A DNA stretch of 64,000 nucleotides. Source: an uncultured Sutterella sp. Lineage in GTDB: Bacteria > Pseudomonadota > Gammaproteobacteria > Burkholderiales > Burkholderiaceae_F. Below are positions 55,377-64,000 of the stretch, piece after piece (the first letter of the stretch is position 1; each line of letters begins with the position of its first letter). The position numbers were made by a program, and so were the translations under genes. The stretch spans positions 62,001 to 126,000 of the forward strand of contig UQOW01000001.1 in assembly GCA_900542805.1 (NCBI GenBank), in the 5' to 3' direction. Under the pieces are notes generated by a model. It was given only the letters and a program-made list of their open reading frames with translations. It searched no databases and was not told the origin of the DNA.

Positions 55377-57404
55377 TCAGATCGGATCCGCCAGACCGCT
55401 GTGGCGCATCAGGGCATCGATTTTCGGAGCCCTGCCGCGGAAGGCCTTAAAGCTTTCGATGGCATCGCGACTGCCGCCCGTTGCCAGGACTTCATCGCGC
55501 CAGCGCCGAGCCGTTTCGGCGTTAAATAGACCGGTTTCTTCAAAGGCGGAAAACGCATCGGCCGAAAGAACCTCAGCCCACTTGTAGCTGTAGTAACCGG
55601 CCGCATAACCGCCGGCAAAGATATGGGCAAACGATTGCGCAAAGCGGTCGTACTCTTCGTAGGGCGTTACGGAAACAAGGTTTCGAACGTCGTGCAGGAT
55701 TTGAGCATAGTTCGGTTTCTTTTCCGTGTGAATGCGCATGTCAAAGAGCGCAAATTCCAGTTGTCTTAAGCAAAAGAGGCCGGACTGAAAGTTCTTGGCC
55801 GCCAGCATCTTGTCAAAAAGCTCGCGCGAAAGAGGCTCTTTCGTGTCTTTTTGTTCGGAAAGAGAGGCGAGGGTTTCGTAGTTCCAAGTCCAGTTTTCCA
55901 TGAACTGGCTGGGCATTTCCACCGCATCCCATTCCACGTCGTTAATGCCGGATAAATCGGCTACATCCACGCGGGTGAGCATGTGCTGCAGGCCGTGCCC
56001 GAACTCATGGAAAATGGTTTCGACTTCTCGGTGCGTCAGGAACGAGGGATTATCGTCCACTGGCGGTGTGAAATTGCAGACCAGGTACGCAACCGGTGTT
56101 CGAATCGAGCCGTCTTCGAGCTTTTCCCGATCGCGGGCACTATCCATCCAAGCGCCGGAGCGCTTGCCGGCGCGTGCATACAAGTCGGCATAAAAGCGCG
56201 CAATGACGTGACCGTCTTTGTCCGTGACGTGGAAAAACCGAACATCGGGGTGCCAAACCGAGGCTTTAGCCGGCGTGATGCGGATTCCGAAGAGCTTTTC
56301 CGCAAGACCGAACAGACCGGATAAAACCTTCGGAAGCGGAAAGTACGAACGCACTTGCTCTTCGTTAAAGCAGTACCGAGCTTCACGCAGTTTTTCGGAC
56401 GCATAGGCTCTGTCCCACGATAAGAGCGGATCGATGCCGAGGGTATCCCGAGCGTAGTCCTCAAGCTCTTTGACATCACGACAGCCGTACGGACGGGCAC
56501 GTTTTGCCATGTCGGTTAAAAAGGCAATGACAGCTTCGGGGCTTTCGGCCATCTTGGTTGCCAGAGATAGCTCGGCGTAGTTTTTAAATCCGAGTAGCTC
56601 GGCCTCTTTGGCGCGCAAGACAAGGAGGCGCTCGATAATCGGACCGTTGTCGCGTTCGGCAGGCCCTAAATCCGAAGCGCGTGTTGCGTAGGCTTTGTGT
56701 AGGGTGTGACGCAGTTCGCGGTTTTGAGCGTACTGCATGACAGGCAAATAATCGGGGGCCGTCAGTCCGATTCGATACCCGTTTTTGCCTGCCGCTTTAG
56801 CTCGTGCTCGATATAGGTCAAGCGCACTTTGCGGAATGCCGGCCAAGGGAGCGGCATTCTCAAAGTCAAGCGTAAAAGCATCGGTGGCATCGAGTATGTT
56901 TTGACTAAAATGCTGCGAAAGTTCGGCGGTTTCTTGTGCAATGGCCTTCAGGGCCGCCTTTTCTTCTTCGGGAAGCTCCGCGCCGCTTAGCCTGAAATCG
57001 CGGAGCGTATGATCGATGACACGCTTTTGTTCGGCTGTGAGTGTGGCAAACGCTCCGCTTTCTCGAATGGCTTTGTATTTGGCAAAGAGCTTTTCGTTTT
57101 GCGCCAAATTCACCGAAAGCAACGTGACGTCCTGCAAGTTGGCTTCGTATACCTCACGCCAGTCCTTGGAATCGACGACACTCATTAAGTGCCCGACGGC
57201 TCCCCAAGCACGAAAAAGGCGCTCCTCGGCCTTGTGAAGCGGAAGTACCACATCCTGCCAGGTTGCCGGCGTTGCCTTGTCGGTGACGCGACTAAGGGCC
57301 TCGTTCACCTCGGCGATTAAAACACGCACGGCCGGTGTGACACACGAGGGAGCTAAGTTATCAAAGGCCAGTAAATCGCCCTGTTCAATCAGCGGGTTTG
57401 TCAT
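55377..57404 (-). CDS. prlC: Oligopeptidase A (M3 metallopeptidase)
   Basis: A 675-residue zinc peptidase with HEFGHGLQHML in the active site and the second Glu in the downstream GINDVEWDAVEMPSQ region, both typical of M3. It degrades peptides and signal-peptide fragments in the cytoplasm. ATG 57404 is preceded by GAGG six bases upstream, which favours it over TTG 57416. It follows folD by 24 bp and is convergent with glnE with 12 bp between stops. Confidence 0.96.
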   Translation of the reverse strand: MTNPLIEQGDLLAFDNLAPSCVTPAVRVLIAEVNEALSRVTDKATPATWQDVVLPLHKAEERLFRAWGAVGHLMSVVDSKDWREVYEANLQDVTLLSVNLAQNEKLFAKYKAIRESGAFATLTAEQKRVIDHTLRDFRLSGAELPEEEKAALKAIAQETAELSQHFSQNILDATDAFTLDFENAAPLAGIPQSALDLYRARAKAAGKNGYRIGLTAPDYLPVMQYAQNRELRHTLHKAYATRASDLGPAERDNGPIIERLLVLRAKEAELLGFKNYAELSLATKMAESPEAVIAFLTDMAKRARPYGCRDVKELEDYARDTLGIDPLLSWDRAYASEKLREARYCFNEEQVRSYFPLPKVLSGLFGLAEKLFGIRITPAKASVWHPDVRFFHVTDKDGHVIARFYADLYARAGKRSGAWMDSARDREKLEDGSIRTPVAYLVCNFTPPVDDNPSFLTHREVETIFHEFGHGLQHMLTRVDVADLSGINDVEWDAVEMPSQFMENWTWNYETLASLSEQKDTKEPLSRELFDKMLAAKNFQSGLFCLRQLEFALFDMRIHTEKKPNYAQILHDVRNLVSVTPYEEYDRFAQSFAHIFAGGYAAGYYSYKWAEVLSADAFSAFEETGLFNAETARRWRDEVLATGGSRDAIESFKAFRGRAPKIDALMRHSGLADPI

Positions 57405-57428
57405 GGAAAACCTCAAAAAATAAAACGG

Positions 57429-58289
57429 TTAAGATCGGCGGTTTTCGGCGGCTCTCACGGTGTTTTCCAGGAGCATGGCGATGGTCATGGGACCGACGCC
57501 GCCCGGAACGGGACTTATGGCTCCGGCGACCTCGCGGACATTTTGTGTGTCCACATCGCCGCACAGTTTGTTGTTTTCATCGCGATTGATTCCGACATCG
57601 ATGACGACGGCTCCGGGTTTGATCATGTCGCGAGTAATCATGCGCGGGCGTCCGACGGCGGCAACGAGAATGTCGGCCTGACGCGTAAGGTCCTTAAGGT
57701 TCTTTGTTCGGCTGTGGGCAATAGTGACCGTGGCATTGCGCTCCAAAAGCAAGAGGGCGGCAGGTTTTCCGACGATGTTGCTGCGTCCGATGACCAGGGC
57801 GTTTTTCCCTTCCGGGTCGATGCCCGCCTCATCGATCATGCGCATGATGCCGGCAGGTGTGCAGGGGACGAACCCTTCGCGCTCGTGTTTGCCGACAAGA
57901 AGGCGCCCGGCGTTGAGGGCGTGAAATCCGTCGACGTCTTTATCCGGTCGAATTGCCGCAATGACTTTTTCGGCGCGAATATGTCGAGGAACAGGAAGCT
58001 GCACGAGGATGCCGTCGACGGTTTCGTCTTGATTGAGCTTTTCAATTAATTCGAGCAGTGAAGCTTCCGTCGTTTGGCTTGTCAGGCGATGTTCGAAACT
58101 GGTAATCCCGACTTCTTCGCAGGCACGAATTTTGTTGCGAACGTAAACCTGACTGGCCGAATCCTCTCCGACCAAAATCACGGCAAGCCCGGGCTTGTGT
58201 CCGTGTTGCTCAAGCGCCTTAACGCGATAGGTAAGTTCCCGGCGAATCTCTTGAGCCAGTTTCTTGCCGTCGATGAGTTTAGAGACCAT
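57429..58289 (-). CDS. folD: Methylenetetrahydrofolate dehydrogenase/cyclohydrolase
   Basis: Bifunctional one-carbon enzyme, 286 residues. The active-site Lys lies in [14 protein letters not shown] near residue 56, with [25 protein letters not shown] and [17 protein letters not shown] 58289 lies inside the end of the upstream lipoprotein gene (11-bp overlap) and is preceded by AAGGAAAC. Operon: lipoprotein-folD-prlC. Confidence 0.97.
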   Translation of the reverse strand: MVSKLIDGKKLAQEIRRELTYRVKALEQHGHKPGLAVILVGEDSASQVYVRNKIRACEEVGITSFEHRLTSQTTEASLLELIEKLNQDETVDGILVQLPVPRHIRAEKVIAAIRPDKDVDGFHALNAGRLLVGKHEREGFVPCTPAGIMRMIDEAGIDPEGKNALVIGRSNIVGKPAALLLLERNATVTIAHSRTKNLKDLTRQADILVAAVGRPRMITRDMIKPGAVVIDVGINRDENNKLCGDVDTQNVREVAGAISPVPGGVGPMTIAMLLENTVRAAENRRS

Positions 58290-59520
58290 ACGGTGTTGTT
58301 TCCTTCTGTAGTGTTTTTTCAGCTTTTTGGGATTGTGCGGCATCCACGAGGGCATCTCGAACGGCATCAGCTGCAATGCCGTTAAATTTAATGCGAAAGT
58401 CCGTAATCGGTTCGTTGTTTTTGAGGATACGGACCGGAATGACTTGCCTGACGTAGCCTGTTGTGGCTTTCGGAGTTAAAACCTCGGCAAATCCGATGCC
58501 GATGGATTTGGCATTGACGGGTTGAATCCCGAGGTCCGATTCGGCAACCGTGTCCGGTCGATTCAGTTCCAGAACACGTGTCCCGTGAATGATTTGAATC
58601 GTCCAGTTGCCCGAAACAGTGGTTGCGTCAGCACTTTTTTGGCAGAAAAGAGCTTCCGGATCAGCGTTATATAGGACATAGCGGCCTTTCTCGGCCACTT
58701 GTACCGAACGGACGGCACGCTTCTTGTTGCGCAAAACCGCCGAGCGCTTTGCCGTCGCTCCGTCTTTCTCAAAAGCAACGGCGTACGGATGGGCCCGCGT
58801 GTGGTCGATGTACGACAAGCAGTACGGTTGCTTGTCCGTGAAATTTTTCAGGAGCTTTTCTAAGGTCGAGGCTCCCGTAAAGGCGTTGCCGAACGGTTGA
58901 ATCACTTCATTGTCGCCGAGCCAGTAGGTAAAGCGATAGGCAACCGAGCCGCTCGGAAAGACCCGATCTTCGCGCATGTACCAAGCCAAGGTGTCGGGCT
59001 GATTGTTCGCATCCCGAAGAATTTGGCGTATCGGTTTTCCGGCAATGTTGTAGGCCGTAAGTTTCACAGCGTAGTTGACATCGGCTTTACCGCGGACTTT
59101 GACAAGAAGTCGTCCGTCGGGAAGAAGGCGGGCATCGGCTTTTCCCCAGTCGGTTACCGCCAGCCCGTTACGGTATAGCACGGAGGCACCCGTTCCCCAA
59201 CTTAAGGCTTTTTCTCCGGCCCCCTGTCGCGTCTCGGTTACGATGTACGTTTCATCTCCGCCGCCTTCCAAGCGAAACACGCTTTCATCGGTTCCGTCAA
59301 AGGCGTGGGCGCCGTCGGTAAGGGCCTGGGTAATCGGAAGAGCAATTTCAGCCGCTCCGTACGGGGCTCTGACGTGTGACTCGGGTTGCCACGTCGAATC
59401 GGTAAATTCCGAATAGTGTGCCCGTGCTGTCGGCGGGGTTTGCTCGGAGGGCATAGAGGAACAGGCTACAAGAACGGCCGGTACCATTGCAAGTAAAACA
59501 CATCGGTAGGATTTGATCAT
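58279..59520 (-). CDS. Hypothetical lipoprotein
   Basis: A 413-residue protein with a lipoprotein signal: [20 protein letters not shown], cleaved before Cys20 followed by SS, which favours outer-membrane sorting. The mature part contains a beta-rich middle with [18 protein letters not shown] and [11 protein letters not shown], and a [18 protein letters not shown] segment near the end. I know no named family for it. It is coupled to folD by an 11-bp overlap but its role in that operon is not evident. Confidence 0.75.
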   Translation of the reverse strand: MIKSYRCVLLAMVPAVLVACSSMPSEQTPPTARAHYSEFTDSTWQPESHVRAPYGAAEIALPITQALTDGAHAFDGTDESVFRLEGGGDETYIVTETRQGAGEKALSWGTGASVLYRNGLAVTDWGKADARLLPDGRLLVKVRGKADVNYAVKLTAYNIAGKPIRQILRDANNQPDTLAWYMREDRVFPSGSVAYRFTYWLGDNEVIQPFGNAFTGASTLEKLLKNFTDKQPYCLSYIDHTRAHPYAVAFEKDGATAKRSAVLRNKKRAVRSVQVAEKGRYVLYNADPEALFCQKSADATTVSGNWTIQIIHGTRVLELNRPDTVAESDLGIQPVNAKSIGIGFAEVLTPKATTGYVRQVIPVRILKNNEPITDFRIKFNGIAADAVRDALVDAAQSQKAEKTLQKETTPYGL

Positions 59521-59584
59521 CGGAAGAGTCGCTACATGGTTGAAATGCTCAGATTGTAGAGGAAAGTCTATCGGCTGGGCTCAT

Positions 59585-59617
59585 AAAAAAGGCGGCGCCT
59601 TTTTCAAGACGCCGCCT
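59585..59617 (-). terminator. Terminator of hppA
   Basis: AGGCGGCG/CGCCGCCT 8-bp stem with a 12-nt loop, followed by six T on the minus strand. Confidence 0.9.
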
Positions 59618-59638
59618 GATTGAGAGCCTACATCTTAA

Positions 59639-61687
59639 TCAGAGAATCGGGACAATCAACAGAGCCACGATGTTAATAATCTTGATAAGCGGATTCACAG
59701 CGGGACCGGCCGTATCCTTGTAGGGATCGCCGACCGTGTCGCCCGTAACCGCAGCCTTGTGTGCTTCGCTGCCCTTGCCGCCGAAGTTGCCGTCTTCGAT
59801 GTACTTCTTGGCGTTATCCCAGGCACCGCCGCCGGTTGTCATGGAGATGGCCACGAAGATACCTGTGACAATCGTCCCCATCAGGACGCCGCCCAAAGCT
59901 TGCGGACCTAAGCAAAGACCGACGAGAATCGGAACGACAACGGGCAGGACGGACGGAACAATCATTTCCTTAATAGCCGCCACAGTCAGCATGCCGACTG
60001 CTTTGGAGTAGTCCGGACGAGCCTTGCCTTCCATGATGCCCTTGATTTCCTTGAACTGACGACGCACTTCAATCACAACCGAGCCGGCAGCACGACCGAC
60101 GGCTTCCATGGCCATAGCACCGAAGAGGTACGGAATCAAACCGCCGATAATCAAGCCGACAATTACGTACGGGTTCGAAAGATCGAAGGTAAAGTCGATG
60201 TTAAAGGCCTGCTTTAAGGCGTGTGTGTAGTCCGAGAACAGGACCAGAGCAGCCAGACCGGCAGAACCGATGGCGTAGCCCTTGGTGACGGCCTTGGTGG
60301 TGTTGCCGACCGCATCCAAGGGGTCGGTGACGTTACGAACCTTTTCATCGAGTTCGCTCATTTCGGCAATACCGCCGGCGTTGTCGGTAATCGGACCGTA
60401 GGCATCAAGTGCCACGACGATACCGGCCATCGTCAGCATCGAGGTTGCCGCAACGGCAACACCGTAAAGACCTGCAAGCGTGTAGCTGACCATAATGGCT
60501 GCCACGACGGAGAGAACGGGAAGCGCCGTGGCCTTCATGGAAACGGCCAAGCCTTCGATGATGTTCGTGCCGTGACCGGTCGTTGAGGCCTTAGCCACAT
60601 CACGCACCGGGGCGTATTCGGTACCGGTGTAGTACTCGGTAATGACAACCATCAAACCCGTCAGAATCAGACCGACGATAGCCGAGCCGAAGAGGGCACC
60701 GGTCGAAACGCCTTCCGGAAGCATCGAGGCATCGGAGAAGACAAAGTCACCGACAAACCAGAACGCAACGGCAGCAATCACACCGGCGGAAATCAGACCG
60801 TAGTAAAGGGCAGTCATAATCTTCTTACCGGGGATGTACTTAACAAAGAACGTACCGATGATGGAAGCGATGATGGAAACCGCGCCCAAAAGGAGCGGGT
60901 ATTCAACCATGCGCATCGCGTCGCCTGTGGTCGACAGGGCGCCGATCATCATCGTGGCAACGAGCGTGACGGCATAGGTTTCGAACAAGTCAGCGGCCAT
61001 ACCGGCGCAGTCACCGACGTTATCACCGACGTTATCGGCAATGACGGCCGGATTGCGGGGATCGTCTTCCGGAATTCCGGCTTCAACCTTACCGACAAGG
61101 TCGGCACCGACGTCGGCACCCTTTGTGAAGATGCCGCCGCCTAAACGGGCGAAGATGGAAATCAGAGAAGAACCGAAAGCAAGACCAATCAAAGGTTTGA
61201 TTGTGTCATACAAACCGGCATTTTCCGGGGCCAGGAGCATTAGCACGGCCATGTAGCCGGCCACGCCCAACAGGCCGAGACCGACAACGAGCATGCCCGT
61301 AATCGAGCCGCCCTTGAAGGCAACGTCCAAGGCTTCTTTCATACCGATGGACGCAGCCTGAGCCGTACGAACGTTTGCCTTAACGGAAACGTTCATACCG
61401 ATAAAGCCGCAGGCACCGGAAAGAACGGCACCGAGAGCGAAACCGACGGCAGTCTTCCAACCGAGCGCCGGAACGCAAAGAATCACGACAAAGAGGACGG
61501 CACCCACAACCGCAATTGTGGTGTACTGCTTAGCCAAGTAAGCCTGAGCACCCTGCTGAATGGCAAGAGAAATCTCCTGCATGCGGGCGTTACCGGCGTC
61601 TTTGGCAAGCACCCAGCTGCGTGTAACAAGACCGAAAATCACGGCCACGATACCGGCAGCAATGGCGAGCCAGATAGCTGTAGTCAT
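59639..61687 (-). CDS. hppA: K+-independent proton-pumping pyrophosphatase
   Basis: A 682-residue membrane-bound pyrophosphatase with about 16 helices that uses PPi hydrolysis to export protons. Substrate-binding motifs [39 protein letters not shown] and the C-terminal DNAKKYIE are present. GNTTKA, with Lys where K+-dependent enzymes have Ala, marks the K+-independent type. ATG 61687 follows CGGAG; an extension to 61759 is not credible. Codon bias is strong, suggesting high expression. Confidence 0.97.
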   Translation of the reverse strand: MTTAIWLAIAAGIVAVIFGLVTRSWVLAKDAGNARMQEISLAIQQGAQAYLAKQYTTIAVVGAVLFVVILCVPALGWKTAVGFALGAVLSGACGFIGMNVSVKANVRTAQAASIGMKEALDVAFKGGSITGMLVVGLGLLGVAGYMAVLMLLAPENAGLYDTIKPLIGLAFGSSLISIFARLGGGIFTKGADVGADLVGKVEAGIPEDDPRNPAVIADNVGDNVGDCAGMAADLFETYAVTLVATMMIGALSTTGDAMRMVEYPLLLGAVSIIASIIGTFFVKYIPGKKIMTALYYGLISAGVIAAVAFWFVGDFVFSDASMLPEGVSTGALFGSAIVGLILTGLMVVITEYYTGTEYAPVRDVAKASTTGHGTNIIEGLAVSMKATALPVLSVVAAIMVSYTLAGLYGVAVAATSMLTMAGIVVALDAYGPITDNAGGIAEMSELDEKVRNVTDPLDAVGNTTKAVTKGYAIGSAGLAALVLFSDYTHALKQAFNIDFTFDLSNPYVIVGLIIGGLIPYLFGAMAMEAVGRAAGSVVIEVRRQFKEIKGIMEGKARPDYSKAVGMLTVAAIKEMIVPSVLPVVVPILVGLCLGPQALGGVLMGTIVTGIFVAISMTTGGGAWDNAKKYIEDGNFGGKGSEAHKAAVTGDTVGDPYKDTAGPAVNPLIKIINIVALLIVPIL

Positions 61688-61818
61688 AACATAACTCCGA
61701 AACGTCTCTTTGACCGACGGACAATTACCGAGGATCTCAAAGACATGTTTATAAAACAAACAACAATAGAAATACGGGGCAAGAAGCCTGACGGCGTCTT
61801 ACCTCGCAGTCAATCCAA

Positions 61819-62815
<997 letters not shown>

Positions 62816-63577
62816 TTATCGATTCGGAAAAACGGAACGCACGCGCTCAAGATCTTCTTGCGTATCAACGCCTGCCGGAAGATTTTCCGGCAAGACGGCC
62901 ACGGCAATTTTGTAACCGTACCACATGGCGCGAAGTTGCTCGAGCGACTCAAAGCGCTCAATCGGGGAGCGCTTGAGGGTACTAAAGCGCTTTAAAAAGA
63001 GGGCTCGGTAGGCATACAGACCGATATGGTGGTAGGCCGTAAACCCCTCAGGAAGGCAACTTTTATCTTCGGCAAACGCATCGCGCGGCCAGGGAATCGG
63101 AGCACGGGAAAATGTCATGGCGTGACCGGTTCCGTCTAGCTCCACCTTAACGACATTGGGATTGAAAAAGGTTTGAACATCGGCAATCGGATGCGCAGCC
63201 GTTGCGATGGTGCTTTGAGGATCGGAGGCAAGCAATTCGGCTACTTGCCGAATTACGGGCGGCGGAATCAAAGGTTCGTCGCCTTGGACGTTGACAACAA
63301 TGGTTTCATCGGAAAGCCGAAGTTTGTCGGCCGCCTCGGCTAAGCGATCTGTTCCGGTCGGGAGATCGGGGTCGGTCAAAACGGCTTCGACACCGTATTC
63401 GGAACAGGTCTTGGCAATAACCTCGGAATCGGCGGCCACGACAACGCGTTCAGCGCCGGATGCGACGGCCTGTTCGGCAACGCGCACGACCATCGGTTTG
63501 CCGGCAATATCTTTTAGGGGTTTGCCCGGCAGACGGGTTGATGTCATGCGGGACGGAATAATGGCGATAAAACTCAT
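62816..63577 (-). CDS. kdsB: CMP-KDO synthetase
   Basis: Activates KDO with CTP for lipopolysaccharide inner core synthesis, 253 residues. The nucleotide motif IIPSRMTSTRLPGKPL opens the protein, with VVVAADSE, VNVQGDEPL and HIGLYAYR further in. It overlaps the Trm112-like gene by 4 bp (ATGA). Confidence 0.96.
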   Translation of the reverse strand: MSFIAIIPSRMTSTRLPGKPLKDIAGKPMVVRVAEQAVASGAERVVVAADSEVIAKTCSEYGVEAVLTDPDLPTGTDRLAEAADKLRLSDETIVVNVQGDEPLIPPPVIRQVAELLASDPQSTIATAAHPIADVQTFFNPNVVKVELDGTGHAMTFSRAPIPWPRDAFAEDKSCLPEGFTAYHHIGLYAYRALFLKRFSTLKRSPIERFESLEQLRAMWYGYKIAVAVLPENLPAGVDTQEDLERVRSVFPNR

Positions 63578-63786
63578 GAGCGAACATCCTTGACGCGAGC
63601 TTGGGCAACTTCCTCGGGCGAAAGACCTCGCGCTTCCGAGGCCAGCATAACCGGAATGTCGTTAACGATTTTGAATCCGAGCGCACATTTGGCGCAATGC
63701 AGTTCTGTCTTATCCGGGTTCATACGAAGCGGACCCTTGCAGACAGGGCAGACCAGAATTTCAGTAAGACGCGAGTCCATGGACAT
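63574..63786 (-). CDS. Trm112/UPF0434 (YcaR) family protein
   Basis: A 70-residue zinc-ribbon protein: LTEILVCPVCKGPL and LHCAKCALGFKIVNDIPVML give a CxxC...CxxC site. It lies between lpxK and kdsB in many proteobacteria, but its role is unsettled. AAAGGAAA lies 6 bp before ATG 63786. Confidence 0.95.
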   Translation of the reverse strand: MSMDSRLTEILVCPVCKGPLRMNPDKTELHCAKCALGFKIVNDIPVMLASEARGLSPEEVAQARVKDVRS

Positions 63787-63795
63787 GAGTTTCCT

Positions 63796-64000
63796 TTACT
63801 GACCGTGTGTTTTGATTTTTTCCAGAATACGGTCGATAAGAAATTGATCGAGCACCATCTCTAAATCAGCAACCCAGATGCGGGTATCTTGAGCGATTTG
63901 AGGAATCTGACGGCATTTGACAGCATCCTTTCCGGTAATCAAGATGATATCCGCATCAACGGCCGAGAAGGGATTGTCCGAAAAATCGAAGTGATCGGGC
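63796..64000 (-). CDS. lpxK: Tetraacyldisaccharide 4'-kinase, C-terminal part (runs off the window)
   Basis: The last 67 codons of a gene that enters from the right edge. The translated end has DHFDFSDNPFSA, ILITGKDAVKCRQI and WVADLEMVLDQFL, which match the LpxK C-terminus (lipid A 4'-kinase). Order lpxK-trm112-kdsB-adk fits an LPS/lipid A operon. Stop at 63796-63798, 9 bp upstream of the Trm112-like start. Confidence 0.85.
   Translation of the reverse strand, partial: PDHFDFSDNPFSAVDADIILITGKDAVKCRQIPQIAQDTRIWVADLEMVLDQFLIDRILEKIKTHGQ

Overview
The window looks like chromosomal DNA of a gut-type betaproteobacterium, most likely of the Sutterellaceae (Sutterella/Parasutterella-like, order Burkholderiales). 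The reasons are the betaproteobacterial H-NS type, the 86-residue IF-1, the soluble RnfB next to nth, the trxA-rho pair, the short Alu-less SRP RNA and the LpxK/Trm112/KdsB/Adk cluster. The genus is inferred from gene content only. Genes are densely packed, with many 1-4 bp start/stop overlaps. No insertion sequence, prophage, integrase or CRISPR array was seen.

Layout. 1-4.4 kb: a partial unknown gene, a DctS/FixL-like sensor kinase with its FixJ-type regulator, rpiA and yggX. 4.5-10.5 kb: hrpA, an Asp/Glu racemase with an extra N-terminal half-domain, and an IclR regulator that ends an operon with an EtfD/HdrDE-like membrane iron-sulfur oxidoreductase and a PyrD-like flavoprotein (to 13.6 kb). 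13.6-19.5 kb: initiator tRNA, C69 dipeptidase, AEC permease, SRP RNA, dnaX with a -1 frameshift signal, ybaB, uppP. 19.5-29 kb: argH, hemC-hemD, ybaK, nadE-argF-pseudouridine synthase, greB, and trxA-rho. 29-36 kb: BASS transporter, tRNA-Asn, aromatic aminotransferase, thiM-thiE, infA, xseA, sodB. 36-43.6 kb: gapA, a secreted cyclophilin-like protein, a DUF362 remnant, SulP transporter, Dus enzyme, H-NS, CYTH phosphatase, pckA. 43.7-48.4 kb: rnfB-nth, fdxA, thyA-folA, a PlsC/CdsA-like pair. 48.4-64 kb: yhdP divergent from glnE, a lipoprotein-folD-prlC operon, hppA, adk, and lpxK-trm112-kdsB.

How the genes work together. Most are core housekeeping: replication (dnaX, xseA, nth), rRNA/tRNA modification, haem, arginine, folate/thymidylate, thiamine, NAD, and LPS/envelope synthesis (lpxK, kdsB, uppP, yhdP). 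Central carbon genes (gapA, pckA, rpiA) and a proton-pumping pyrophosphatase suggest PEP/C4-dicarboxylate-centred energy metabolism, which fits the DctS-like sensor at the left end (inference).

The most unusual theme is enzymes that keep their fold but appear to have lost active-site residues. The PyrD homologue lacks the catalytic Ser and several orotate-binding residues and is co-transcribed with the membrane Fe-S oxidoreductase and IclR regulator. NadE has a glutaminase domain without its Glu-Lys-Cys triad. The CdsA/YnbB homologue lacks the signature Asp residues. The racemase carries a degenerate third half-domain. The dnaX gene shows a complete programmed -1 frameshift cassette joining the gamma and tau frames.
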